Shown: piece by piece, positions 43,501-55,059 of the stretch | Layout of the letters: every line of letters starts with the position of its first letter | Numbering within the stretch: position 1 is the stretch's first letter | Source: Fragilariopsis cylindrus CCMP1102 | Lineage: Eukaryota > Bacillariophyta > Bacillariophyceae > Bacillariales > Bacillariaceae | Reading direction: 5' to 3' | DNA length: 64,000 bases | Assembly (NCBI GenBank): GCA_900095095.1 | Contig: FMBT01000372.1 | Span: 1-64,000 of the forward strand | Notes under the pieces: generated by a model | Database searches by the model: none | Told to the model about the DNA's origin: nothing | Seen by the model: the letters and a program-made list of their open reading frames with translations, nothing else | Translations under genes and position numbers: made by a program

Positions 43501-46500
43501 ATGTCCTCCCACAGACATGACGATGATGATTCGTCGACCGATACCAGTAGCGACGATGATAGCTCATCATCATCAAGTTCATATTCCAATGATGATCCTG
43601 GCTGGATGCAAAAATTCACAGGAAAATCTAAAAATTCTTCCACCGATCAAGAAGCGTGTAGGACAAAAACAGCCCGCGAGGATATCAACATTGGAGAAGA
43701 TAGTGTATCAAATTTAGATCCAGACTGGATGGGAAAGTTTAATAGGACAAATTTTTCTGCTGCATCATCATCGTCATCTGACAGTAAGCAGGACGACAAA
43801 AAATCAAGAAGAATAAGCAAGGGCGCTGAACGACGAGAAAGAATACGGCAAAATCTCAGTCGTCTAAAAATCCAGGAAAAACAACAACGACGAGGCGATA
43901 ATCGTCCAATTCTCGATGGGAAGGTTAAAAGGGGTGAGAGAAAGACTGCAAGAGTATCGAAACCGTCGAAAGATGATAGAACCGATTCATTGAAACGTAG
44001 TAAGAATGTTGCAATAAATCCAATTACGCCAGCAGCAGTACATAATCAATCTACAGTCAAAAACGACATCAAGACTCCAAAGAAGAATACGAATACGAAT
44101 ACAAATAACAAACCGAATAATAATAAGATAACTAGTCCTACCAAACAATCTCCGTCAAGAGATGATGGAAGAGAATCATTGAAACGTAGTAGGAATGTTA
44201 CAATAAATCCAATTTCGCCAGCAGTAGTACATAACCAATCTACAGTCAAAAACGACATCAAGACTCCAAAGAAGTATACGAATACGAATACGAATAACGA
44301 ACCGAATAATAAAGAAATAACTAGTCCTACCAAACAATCTTTTCCAACACAACAGCACGATTTAGCGAAATCTTCAACAAATAATTCATATTCCAGTCCA
44401 AGTCGCGAGGAAACTCAAGAAAAAAGCACAACAAATACTACTAAAATATACAAATGGAAGAGCAAGAAACCGGTTCCGAAGGAGCCATCCCCGTCACCTC
44501 AAATACGTCGTAACAGTCAAGAAAAAAGCACAACAAATACTACTAAAATATACAAATGGAAGAGCAAGAAACCGGTTCCGAAAGAGCCACCCCCGTCACC
44601 TCAAATACGTCATAACAGTCAAGTTGAGATAGAAACAAGCGTCCCAAGTAATCGGTTTGGGATGTTCGGAGACACTGTCAAGGCGAAGAAGCCATCCAAC
44701 GATGCAGGTGTGATGAGCTACAGAATGATCCAGAATCAAAAAGATAAGGTAAAGGAGAGGATTGAGAAAGCGAGGAAAGAAGCTGCCGGGTTGGAAGATA
44801 CTGATGCAATAGACGAAGAAGAAAATGGGATCCAACTTGATCCAGATGAGTCTTTTTCTCACCTATTCTTTGGTGGAAAAGATAAGAATTTAGATAAAGG
44901 AAAGGATTCAACAAGTATGGATAACTCTGCAGCCGCTTTATTTGGTTCGGGAGCTGCTACTAAGAATAAAAATAAAGATGAAGATGCAATGAATAATTCT
45001 GCAGCTGCTTTATTTGGTTTGCGGGCTACTACTAAGAATAAAAAGAAAGATGAAGAAGGACTGAAATCAGCAAGTGCTGACGATGATGCTGCTGCTGCAC
45101 TTTTCTTTAGAAAACCGACTGCTAAGAATGAAAAGAAAGATGAAGAGCTAAAATCAACAAGGACTGATGATGATGCTGCTGCTGCACTTTTCTTTAGAAA
45201 ACCGACTGCTAAGAATGAGAAGAAAGATGAAGGGCTGAAATCAACAAGTGCTGATGATGATGCTGCTGCTGCACTTTTCTTTAGAAAACCGACTGCTAAG
45301 AATGAAAAGGAAGATGAAGGGCTGAAATCAACAAGTGCTGACGATGATGCTGCTGCTGCACTTTTCTTTAGAAAACCGGCTGCTAAGAATGAAAAGGAAG
45401 ATGAAGGGCTGAAATCAACAAGTGCTGACGATGATGCTGCTGCTGCACTTTTCTTTAGAAAACCGGCTGCTAAGAATGAGGAAGAAGGGAATGAAAAGGA
45501 AGATGAAGGGCCGAAATCAACAAGTGCTGACGATGATGCTGCTGCTGCACTTTTCTTTAGAAAACCGGCTGCTAAGAATGAGGAAGAAGGGAATGAAAAG
45601 GAAGATGAAGGGCTGAAATCAACAAGTTCTGACGATGATGCTGCTGCTCTTTTCTTTAGAAAACCGGCTACTAAGAATGAGGAAGAAGGGAATGAAAAGG
45701 ATAATGAAGGACTGAAACCAACAAGTGCTGACGATGATGCTGCTGCTCTTTTCTTTAGGAGACCGGCCACTAAGAATGAGGAAGAAGGACTGAAAGCAAC
45801 AAGTACTGACGAAGATGAAGAGGGGCTGAAATCAACGAGTGCTGATGATGATGCTGCTGCTCTTTTCTTTCGGAAAGCACCTCCTATTACTAATGAAAAG
45901 GAAGATGAAGAGGGGCTGAAATCAACGAGTGCTGATGATGATGCTGCTGCTCTTTTCTTTCGGAAAGCACCTACTATTACTAATGAAAAGGAAGATGAAG
46001 AGGGGCTGAAATCAACGAGTGCTGATGATGATGCTGCTGCTCTTTTCTTTAGGAAAGCACCTACTATTACTAATGAAAAGGAAGATGAAGAAGGGCTGAA
46101 ATCAACGAGTGCTGATGATGATGCTGCTGCTCTTTTCTTTAGGAAAGCACCTACTACTACTAATGAAAAGGAAGATGAAGATGGGCTGAAATCAACGAGT
46201 GCTGATGATGATGCTGCTGCTCTTTTCTTTAAGAAAGCACCTATTAAGAATGAAAAGGAAGATGAAGAAGGGCTGAAATCAACGAGTGCTGATGATGATG
46301 CTGCTGCTCTTTTCTTTAGGTAAGTACCTTTAGGCAGGTACATATTAAGAATGAAAAGGAAGATGAAAAAGGTCTGATATCAATGAGTGCTGACGATGAT
46401 GCTGCTGCTCTTTCCTTTAGGAATGCACATACTAGGAATAGAAATGACGATGATGCTGCTACTCTTTTCATTGTAACAGATGTTGCTACTAAGAATGATT

Positions 46501-46985
46501 CGAAATCGTCAAATTCTAGTTCTACACAAGGTGATAATGATATTGCTCACAGTGTAGACATGGACGATTCACTGAGTGACGACTCATCCACGGATTCAGA
46601 ATTAGGAATGAAGAAGAAATTAACTCCTTCATCCAAGAAGGATGAAAAGACAAAGAAATCTAAAGACGGAGAAGATAAGGAATTAAAAAAAGGAAACAAG
46701 AAGAAGATAGGTAAGAAAGAAAAATATCGGTCTATCAGTCCAAAGAAAAAGGGGAAGAAGGGGAAAGATAAACTGCAAGCTTCGACAACTTCAATAGATG
46801 AGGGAAGTTTTTCAGACTCTGAATTTCTCGCTGACTTCGGTGATGATGCCGATCCGGTTCATACGAGGAAGAAGAAAAATTACAAACCAAAATCAAAGAA
46901 AAATATGAAGGCTAAGAAATTAGAACAGAAATCTCCGATGAAGTCTCCGAAAAAATCACCGAAGAAGAAGGAAAAGAAGAAGTAG
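43501..46985 (+). CDS. Large disordered tandem-repeat protein; last intron derived from a repeat unit
   Basis: I do not recognise the family. Exon 1 is 43501-46319 and exon 2 46421-46985. The 101-base intron begins GTAAGT and ends CTTTAG; 2819+565 bases give 1127 residues in frame. The N-terminus is acidic and Ser-rich with two related PGWMQKFTGK / PDWMGKFNRT motifs. Next come a 62-residue duplication (about 43967-44340) and two copies of a 34-residue unit with TKIYKWKSKKPVPKEP (44416-44619). About fifteen units of 29-37 residues sharing STSADDDAAALFFRK follow. The C-terminus is Lys/Ser-rich (KSPMKSPKKSPKKKEKKK), like a nuclear or nucleolar basic tail. No signal peptide is present. FxFG-like or aggregation-prone LFFR motifs in an acidic context suggest a scaffold; function is unknown. 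Confidence 0.65.
43967..44340 (+). repeat. Coding direct duplication, two units of about 189 bases
   Basis: Two units each read LKRSxNVxINPIxPAxVHNQ, then STVKNDIKTPKK and an N/T run, with about 80-85 percent identity by eye. Confidence 0.85.
45040..46420 (+). repeat. Coding minisatellite, 87-111-base units
   Basis: Some fifteen tandem units end in a C/T-rich stretch TGCTGCTCTTTTCTTTAG followed by G. Units near the 5' side vary (extra Ala, EEEGNEKEDEG insert). The last five units at about 45840-46319 are nearly identical 87-90-base copies, which points to recent homogenisation. Confidence 0.9.
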
Positions 46986-47232
46986 GATGTTTTCTTAGTT
47001 TGGGTCTTGTTGGGGAGAACAAGCCACGGGTATGGATTATTCAATAATCAGAACTACTTAACAGGTATCAACGAAAATGGCTAAAAACATAAACAGACTT
47101 TAGATGTAGAGGATAGCTGTCTAGCAGATGCTTGTTTATATGCAGTGATAAATTAATTGTACCTTACTATTCATTTCGCAAGTTCGCTGCATTGTTTCTA
47201 GTTCCTTAAAATATAAGTACATTCCGTTCGAG

Positions 47233-50200
47233 TTATTCTTTTTCATTGGAGTTCGAAAGTTTCATGCGCTTCAGAGAGGGCGGAACGCAAGATTCGTCAA
47301 TAATCTTTACCGTTGTGATAACATATTGGTAGTACTCACTCATTTCCCTAAGCAAATCGGAAGGATCCCGAATAACGAGACAGTCATTTTTCCATTTCTT
47401 CTCGCCATCTTCTAGCGGTCTAACATGTTCGGCGTTCATTGCAGAGAAAGGCATCGTCGCAAAAGTTTGTGGTCGCCAAACAAGTCCAATGACTTCTGGA
47501 GCGAGTTCATTGTAGAAGAATAGGGCATATCTACCAAACTTTTCTCTTAGCGACGAAATAACTGACTTGATAGGTTGCCAGAGCAAAATAGTCTCATCGG
47601 AGGTACTATTTTGGATATTTTTGTATACTTTACGACGGAGTCCTTTCGGCCCTTCGATCCTAGCTTTTGTGCTCCTAGTAAAGGAACTTTCCATTATCCC
47701 ATCCTCATTGGGAGAGGGATCCAAATTGCTACCTGTTGAAGAGGCCTCGGTATCCACCACAAAATCCGTATCAACACGCAAAAGGACACTGTAGGACTGG
47801 AACGATGAAGGACTCTCATGAAATATGGCCGACCAATCGCTTGATTTAGCAAAGGACATCTGTTTTTTCATCATAAAAGTATGCGATCGCTTTGCCAATG
47901 CTACAGAGCGAGTCAAACAGACCCATTCCGACGAAATAGTACTTGGCTGCCACGACGTCTGAGTGGACGATTTGACAGCGTTTCGGTCCATTGAATCGTT
48001 TTCGTCTATTTCCTGTTTGTCGTATGGTGCAACGATATACATTGGATGACCCCCTTCTCGATTCTTCCCTCTAGCCTTCTCAAATTGGAGATTGATTTCA
48101 TCGCAATCATCGTCGTCAATGTGACCCCGTGGATCTACAATAAGAGGTTCACTAGCATTAAAAGATTTAAAAAAAACATGAAATCGAGAGGAAAGGTTAG
48201 ATTTATAGTTCCGATAAGAATGAATGCCAAACTTTTTCTGAGACGATGAGACAATACGACAGGCGTGTTTGTGAATCACTTACCCCAACCAATCGTGATA
48301 AGCAAACAAATATAAAAACCTAAGGAAACCCGTAGTCACAGTCGATGGGGTTTCCAATGGTGATTCATCGTCCGAATACACTTTTGCAACCATCAACTCA
48401 ATCACTTCGATGGGAATCAAACCTGAGAGCATGTGATTTGCGACCCATCTTTTTGCCATTCGAACAACACCAGCAGAAGATGGATGTAAGGTGTGTACAG
48501 CATGTACCATGGAGTGGTGTTTTGCTGCAACAATGTGTACTTTAGTTAGCTTTTGGAGGAGGGATGAAGCCATTGGGCTTGGACTTACGAGTCCCTGGAG
48601 CATTTTAATCTCCGGGTCAGCTCGGACAAGGATTCGAAAACAGTACCCACGATATCCTAGATCAAGATAGTTTGGAGTGACCTGCACTGGTCCACCAAAA
48701 TCTTTGTTGTTCACGCCTTCGATAGCATTGGCCAATTGAATCAGCATTGCGGTCTTTGCAGCCCCGATAGCTTTAAGATCCGAAGGCCACTTCGATGACG
48801 CTCCAAACCGAATCTGGATCAAAATAGGATCGGACATTAAGGCACCGGATACCTTCTTACCAGTTGGCGCTGAACCGCCCAGAGACGGATGAGGTGTTGG
48901 AGGGAAAAGCTCCGAATACCTTAAACACGGAGACAAGGGCTCCACGGCGTCTATTGCCAAAGGAAGCTCTAAGAATGTATGATTCTGCTGTCGACCAATA
49001 GTTGGCTGAGTACTCTGGCGAAAAAAATCAGATAAAGAATCAAATGCTTTCATCACATGTTGGTGTGCTAGAAATGGATTCACAAGCTGAGTCGAAGACT
49101 GATGTTTGGTCGAAATCCCGTCGACGACGGAGACGAGATTTGGTAGTGTAAATTCAATTTGTTCTTTCGTATAATGCAATCGCACAATGTGACGTAATAT
49201 CATTTCTACATATCCTCCTGGAGCTTGACTTGATTCTGATAGCGATCTTTACCGTCATCATCATTCCATACAACAGCTTGGACTATAGCTCCATCCTTAA
49301 ATCGGCGGAGTTGAGCTTTTCCTCCCCAAAGTTGACAAAAGACTTTACTTCCTTTGTGTGATCTGAGGGAGGACCACGATCGACTACTCGTTGACTTGTT
49401 TCTGGATTAATGGCGATTCCCAAGATAGTTTCCCCTCTTTGAGAAGGTGGAAGATGCAACGGTCGTTTGTATGTTGAATTACTGTCAATGATAGCAGATG
49501 GAGTTTGATCCGGATCGTTCTTTTCCAATGACATATCTCCATTCCCTGTACTCATCACACGTATTCCACGAATACGATTGCCCAGTGCAAGTTCTAGTTT
49601 CCCAACCAAGCAACGGACGGATGATTCCCACTCATCATTCGACGATAATTCCTTTTGATTGGGATTCTAACATACATATCCCACTGATTCCAAAATCGAG
49701 CATTCTTCATAAACATGTAAGCGAAGGCAGATTTGGATGCCTTTAAACCTTGTAGACCCTGTGTTGCGTGGAATTGTAACAACTTCGTATAATTTGGAGA
49801 AACATCACCGAGGAAATTATACGTCATTGTCGGATCGAGCATGACAGGCCCTAAACCGTAATGATCCTGACTTGCGTAGGCTTCGATGAGGGTAGGCGGG
49901 TCCCTGTCGGTCAGTGGTGATTCCTTGGTCTGTCTCTCATAAAGCCGAGACAGATCAGATTCTCTAATTGTTTCTTTCTCGGAGCTTTCTTCCAATGGTA
50001 AAACAAGAACATCTCGTCGTCGACGTTTTTTCTTAGAGGAGGAATCCTGGCTATTAAATTGTGATGCCTCACTCTGTGATGCGCGAACTTCGGGAATACT
50101 ATTATCATTACTTTTTTCTTTATCATTGATGCCTTTGGATGATGTTCCTAACCAGTTAGTGGTTGACCACATTTGTAGTACGACAGTAAATTGTTGAATC

Positions 50201-51760
50201 GGTGTCATTCGAGGATTCATTCGATTCGTTCGTAACAAATAAAGTAAGAATAACGCAATATTCTCTTTCGACCAACCATCATGATTCCTCCATAGACCAC
50301 GTTGAAGTGCCCAAATTTGAATCAAAACTAATGTAGCTTCAACATTTGGATGATCGATTAATTCTTCTGACATCAAATGTTCATCTTCAAATTCATGTCG
50401 TGCATCAAACAATAAACTTTGATTGTACAATTGATTTTGGATCATCAATCTATTGTCCGATGGAGCAGTTGCTGTTGCTGATACTATCTGTAATTCGTCA
50501 TCGTCGTCATCATTATCAACTTTGATATTACATCGATTCGGTACCAGTCGCAATTGAGGTATCCAATCAATAGATTCCATTCCAAAATGCAAGTGGACTT
50601 GAAATTTTGCTGCACCTCCCTTTTTACCCGTCGTTGATTGATTGTTTGGTGGTACCAGTTCTAGATATGGGGAACGATTCGATCCTTTTGGCCACTTGTA
50701 TTTGACACTACCCAATTTGTTGGTATGCTTTGATAAGTATACAGAAATCTTATCCATAATAAAGTTACGTTTCTGTGTGACAAAAAGGAGAATGATTTTA
50801 AAAGGTGTATATGGGTGAGTGAGTACAAACCTATTTTTCTCTTTATTTGTCGTCGTCGTCGTCGTCGTCGTATCGTAAATTACTATTCAATGGAATAATC
50901 GTATGGCATTTTTTTTCCTTTTTTTCCCCTTTCTTACTTCCTTTTTTGTAAAATCTTTTTAACTTACATCAAAATAACGATAATTCAAATAATCTTTTGA
51001 GGAAATAATTCTGCTGGTAGTTTAATCATCAATGAAAACGTTGGCAACATTTGTGCATTCCCTGATTTTTTCGTCCATCCAAATTGACTCTTTGTACATC
51101 CGATTGGTCTACTGTTAGCACAGTATTATTATTCTTCCTTTCTTCTTGATTATTTTTTCAATATGTACTACCTTATCGGCACGATCCTTGACAGAATAAC
51201 TACTTTCACTTGCCGTTTTTGAATTTTTTGTATCTTCTGAAAATATAGAATCAGATGCATTGGTTATAATTTTTGTTACATCCTGTAAATATTCATGTGC
51301 ATGAGTTGTCCATTTCCTGCCTTTAATATCCAATTTACATTCATCTAATAATTCTTTCACTTGCATTCTCATTAAATTTGTACGATGCAAATCCATAGTT
51401 GATGATAAATCAATTGATTCTAATAAAGCAGCATCCTTCGCTACAAATTATCCTTACTGTCATTATTCTTATCTCTTTTGTTATGGATATTGAAGTTGTC
51501 ACCGACAATATGAATATTGAAGTTGTCTTCATTAGCAACATCCGAATTGTCGTTGGCGGTGGTGTAAGTACTGCTCTTTTTACGTGAATGTTTCATCTTT
51601 GGCTTTGGCTTTGCCTTTGGTTGGATCAAATCAAAACTAAATACTGATGATAAAATTTCAACTTCCTCTTTCTTAGGTATCTCGCTCTTTTTCTTCGTCT
51701 TTCTTCGTCTTTCTCTTTCTGTCTCGAATTGTTCCTCTTGATATAAGATAAAATGAATAA
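47233..51760 (-). CDS. NOL6: NOL6/Utp22 (Nrap) ribosome-biogenesis protein, several frame breaks, 5' end uncertain
   Basis: A U3 snoRNP component of the small-subunit processome. From 5' to 3' on the minus strand, NOL6 blocks appear in order. They are an N-terminal helix (LHRTNLMRMQVKELLDE), then PAELFPQ and DYLNYRYFD, GSVKYKWPKGSNRSPYLELV and WALQRGLWRNHDGWSKENIA. These are followed by KLELALGNRIRGIRV, LRRFKDGAIVQAVVW, KWPSDLKAIGAAK, GVVRMAKRWVANHML, FLRFLYLFAYHDW and the C-terminal GLVWRPQTFATMPFSA. Two clean introns are 50773-50967 and 48152-48283. Between blocks about six single-base shifts are needed, near 51446, 51115-51130, 50996, 49662, 49329 and 49239, mostly in short homopolymers. 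The first exon and start codon beyond about 51750 are not resolved. The family is certain; whether this copy is functional depends on checking the shifts. Confidence 0.85.
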
Positions 51761-52211
51761 AAAATGTGTATTTATTTTTTAATTTTGTTTTTCACATTAA
51801 AATCTAGAAATGCTTTTTCTAAAAAGTTCGTGGTTGGTTGTGAATGCTTTAAGACAGAATTAGTGCTTTCTTATTCGCGCAATTTTGTGAAGCTCAGAAC
51901 CAGATTGAACACCCTCATTCCGAAATTTCAGGAATTCCTTTTTCTCCTTTTTCCGACTCATTCAGATCACAACAAACGTGGTTTCACGATACAATCGCAA
52001 GTTCAAAGTGCCATTAATATTATTGCTATTACCTACTACCAATATTCTTCATCATTTCTATTACATACTAATCTACTATAGAGTACCGGTAGATTCTAAA
52101 CATTATATAAAGTAACGAAGCGAAGATTTGTTTAGCAAATTCACACTAACGACCAAAAACGTTCTCCAAAAATCTCAAATAAATAAATAAATATAAATAT
52201 AAACATAAATC
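51761..52211. other. Divergent region between NOL6 and TIM17
   Basis: AT-rich. It probably contains the unresolved 5' end of NOL6 on the minus strand and the TIM17 promoter and leader on the plus strand. An open plus frame at 51764-52081 looks spurious. Confidence 0.35.
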
Positions 52212-52902
52212 ATGACTCGTCAATCAGGAATGGCCGACAGAGAACCATGTCCATGGAGAGTGGTCGATGATGTTGGTGGTGCATTTTGTATGGGAAATAT
52301 TGGTGGTGGGATGTGGCATTCAATTAAGGGTGCACGGATGGCACCAGCTGGTGCAAGATTTGCTGGTTCATTATCAGCAGTATCGGCCCGGGCACCGGTA
52401 TTAGGTGGACAATTTGCCGTTTGGGGTGGTTTGTTTGCATGCTTTGATTGTTCGTTAACAGCATTACGACAAAAGGAAGATCCATGGAATTCTATTGTTA
52501 GTGGTGCTGCGACCGGTGGTGTATTAGCAGTCCGTGCCGGACCACAGGCAGCTGCAAGTGCAGCATTAATTGGTGGTGTATTATTGGCATTAATTGAAGG
52601 TATGGGTATTATGTTTACTAAAATGACTGCACCGCCATCACCTGATGATATGCTTGCAATGCAACAACAACAATCATTCGATCCAACAGCACCACCTACT
52701 CAGGGTGGATTATTTCCAGTATGCCTCTATGTCATCGCCATCTACTGCAGCACCTCCGCCACCTGATCCATATAGTAATACAAGTACAACCAGTGATGGT
52801 ACCACTACATTTTCAACAGAATCATCATCATCTTCAATGAGCAACACCTCAGATACTTCATCGGATGGTGGATCGTCATGGTGGCCATTTGGAGGTAGTT
52901 AA
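52212..52902 (+). CDS. TIM17: TIM17, mitochondrial inner-membrane translocase subunit (one-base break in tail)
   Basis: The first 170 residues are a textbook TIM17: [19 protein letters not shown], the [12 protein letters not shown] loop, [40 protein letters not shown] and [11 protein letters not shown], with four membrane helices. TIM17 is the channel-lining partner of TIM23 for presequence import. The frame first stops at 52764-52766. A frame displaced by one base carries a plausible Pro/Ser/Thr-rich tail ([18 protein letters not shown]) ending SSWWPFGGS at 52902. One T too many in the TTT at 52713-52715 would unify them to about 229 residues. The conserved domain is intact either way. Confidence 0.9.
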
Positions 52903-53402
52903 AGTTAAAATTATTAATAGAAAAGAAATAAAAATAAAATCGTCTACTCTGATTATATGGTGTATGGTCTCTATGTTCTATTCTATTGAATAAGTGCTTC
53001 AATTTGGAAATATTCATACATAGGTACATCTCTTTCATTCTTGCTGCTATAAAATCCTATGAAGGGCAAAATATTCCTACATGGCCAAGTTATCTTATCA
53101 TCACACAGTGGAAGCTAAATTTAAAATAGTGTAACCAGAGAGTAAATTTGTTCTTAAAGATGATGATTTTGATTATCGCGATCAATCAATCGTTTTTTCT
53201 GCAGAGCCAGTAACTAAACTAATCAAGCGAGTTGATTGAAAATAAACTACACATAATACACACTAGATTGAATGCTGGTGAAATGTAGTAATTAAGATAT
53301 CGTTACTGTAAGACATAATCATTATTTTCGATACTAAGTGCATTCATCTCATAATTTAAAGCCTATTATATGATATTATCGCCAACCAAGTATAGTATTA
53401 TG
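52903..53402. other. Convergent 3' spacer
   Basis: AT-rich spacer between TIM17 and the TMEM14-like gene. No element is recognised. Confidence 0.4.
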
Positions 53403-54098
53403 CTAACTCAGGGATGTCTCTGATGTATTACCTTCTTCCTCTTCTGTATCTGATGACTCGTCTTCCTTTTCTGCATCTGCGCTTGAAGCGTTGTCGTCGG
53501 CACGGCTTCTACTACTAAATAAGATCTTTACTTCGATAAGGTTGTACACTACGTTAGCTGCACTGAGAAATGCCAGTAGGCCTGAAGGCATAAATTTTTT
53601 GGAAGCTAGAAATTTCTTTCCCATAACATACCCCAATAATCCTGCAACCGAAGACCCTAATATGTTTCCTTTTGAACTTCTACTCTTCGATGATTTTGAT
53701 ATAAGATAAGCAGATACCATTAATAATCCACCAAGTGTTGATCCTGCTATAAGACTAGGCTTACTCCCCTTCGTTACATACCCCATTAGTCCTCCAAAGA
53801 ATGTAAGTCCACCAACAGCCGAATTGAGAACAATTCCCCTTGGTCGTGCAGCAGCTTCTTCGTTATTACTACTAGCAAAAGCAGCAGTAGTACGACGAGG
53901 AAGCAATGCATTGTCCAAACGTAAAGGCATCATTAGTCGATTTTTGGTCGTATTGGATAGGATATACTTCCCAGGAAGCTCGAATCCGTTTACATAATAA
54001 TGATGTTGATGGGAAGTTGTCGGCGACGACAGAATCGTTACGAAAAATAATTTATAGCAAATAACTGCGGTTACGACTGTTTGGTAGAGATTCATCAT
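53403..54098 (-). CDS. TMEM14/FAX-like membrane protein, probable plastid or ER location
   Basis: 231 residues, single exon. A hydrophobic leader (YQTVVTAVICYKLFFVTILS) is followed by a NGF|ELPGKY stretch that could be a plastid-type cleavage site. The core contains glycine-rich paired helices of the TMEM14/UPF0136 family: VLNSAVGGLTFFGGLMGYVT, SLIAGSTLGGLLMVSAYLIS, ILGSSVAGLLGYVMG and MPSGLLAFLSAANVVYNLIE. Plant plastid members (FAX) export fatty acids; a similar lipid-transport role is inferred. The C-terminal 40 residues are acidic and Ser-rich. Two adjacent ATGs (54098, 54095) make the exact start trivial. Confidence 0.75.
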   Translation of the reverse strand: MMNLYQTVVTAVICYKLFFVTILSSPTTSHQHHYYVNGFELPGKYILSNTTKNRLMMPLRLDNALLPRRTTAAFASSNNEEAAARPRGIVLNSAVGGLTFFGGLMGYVTKGSKPSLIAGSTLGGLLMVSAYLISKSSKSRSSKGNILGSSVAGLLGYVMGKKFLASKKFMPSGLLAFLSAANVVYNLIEVKILFSSRSRADDNASSADAEKEDESSDTEEEEGNTSETSLS

Positions 54099-54711
54099 GA
54101 TAGCTCGTCAAGAGTGGAATAAATGAATAGTGATCTTCTTTGCCTTAATGAGATAGGTAGAATCTGGACGAGTAGATTTTCTGTTGGTTCTTGCTTCGTT
54201 GTTCCGTTACTATACAGTAAGAGCTCTTCTTTGTCTTCTCGTTCGTTTGAGATATGTGTTGCAACAAGTTTGCATTGTTACAGTAAAATTCAAAATAAGA
54301 AGTGCCGAAGATTGCTTATTTGCTTGGGGTATGTTTGGATCTTCATATCTTTTTTCGGGGGAAATTTGTAAAAATCCCATGTAAAAATATTCGAGATTCA
54401 TTCATTTACTATTACCCCTCTTCAAATGAATAGCCAACCACCTTTTGTGCCAACTTTCAGAAACTTTTATCATGTACAGTAAGTTAGTAAAAGCCGATTT
54501 TTATGTGATGTGTACTTCATTCGTAAGTGTAGGCCGTAATAACAACATCGCTATCATCCCATCCATCCGTCATCAAATTCTGTAAGGACCAGCTACTGGT
54601 AGCTCTATCTCTTGTTATATTGTCAGGTGTAACTGACAGGGATTTCATTAATCCTTGTCGCATTTGTGGGATAAGCATCGAAATAGACAGATAATAGGAT
54701 AGGGGCATATT
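54099..54711. other. Divergent spacer, no firm gene
   Basis: Between the TMEM14-like gene (minus) and Y14 (plus). A minus-strand frame of 63 codons (54708-54517), starting at an ATG only a few bases from the Y14 start, is open but unsupported. Confidence 0.4.
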
Positions 54712-55059
54712 ATGAAAGCTTCAAACCATCACAGCAGCAGTATCAGTAGCAGTCACGACAATCAAATGCCTCCACCTCCACCTGTAGTATCGGGTCCACT
54801 ACGGAGTGTAGAAGGCTGGGTGACGTTCGTTACGGGAGTTAATGAGGAAGCTATAGAAGAAGATATCCGTGAAGCATTTTGTGATTATGGACGAATCAAA
54901 TCTATTGTTTTAAATGCTGATCGAAAAACAGGCCTTGCCAAAGGTTATGCATTGGTAGAATACATGGAACGAAATGAGGCACAAGACGCAATAAATGCAT
55001 TACATGGGAAATCACTGATGGGAAAAAAAATCGGTGTAAGTTTTGCTTTTGGTTATTGA
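54712..55059 (+). CDS. RBM8A: Y14/RBM8A, exon junction complex RNA-binding protein
   Basis: 115 residues with one RRM. A short Ser/His/Pro-rich head precedes SGPLRSVEGWVTFVTGVNEE, almost the canonical Y14 GPQRSVEGWILFVTGVHEE. RNP2 is VTFVTGV and RNP1 is KGYALVEY. DRKTGLAKGYALVEYMERNE and GKSLMGKKIGVSFAF complete the fold. Y14 pairs with MAGO in the exon junction complex deposited on spliced mRNA. The protein is shorter than animal Y14 (about 170) because the acidic N-terminus is missing. An in-frame stop upstream supports this start. Confidence 0.92.
   Translation: MKASNHHSSSISSSHDNQMPPPPPVVSGPLRSVEGWVTFVTGVNEEAIEEDIREAFCDYGRIKSIVLNADRKTGLAKGYALVEYMERNEAQDAINALHGKSLMGKKIGVSFAFGY

Noticed and set aside
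44859-46343. Open frame of 494 codons on the minus strand opposite the repeat array
   Set aside because: It exists because the repeat unit happens to lack stops in that frame; the plus-strand frame extends beyond the array with varied coding sequence.
46383-46985. Separate 200-codon gene after the repeat protein
   Set aside because: It begins inside a repeat unit and joins in frame to the upstream exon through a good donor and acceptor, so it is better read as the last exon.
43501-46985. Silaffin-like or frustule protein
   Set aside because: Lys/Ser-rich tail is suggestive, but there is no signal peptide and the array is acidic with LFFR motifs.
54517-54708. 63-codon minus-strand frame divergent from Y14
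   Set aside because: Open with an ATG but no recognisable domain or neighbour support.
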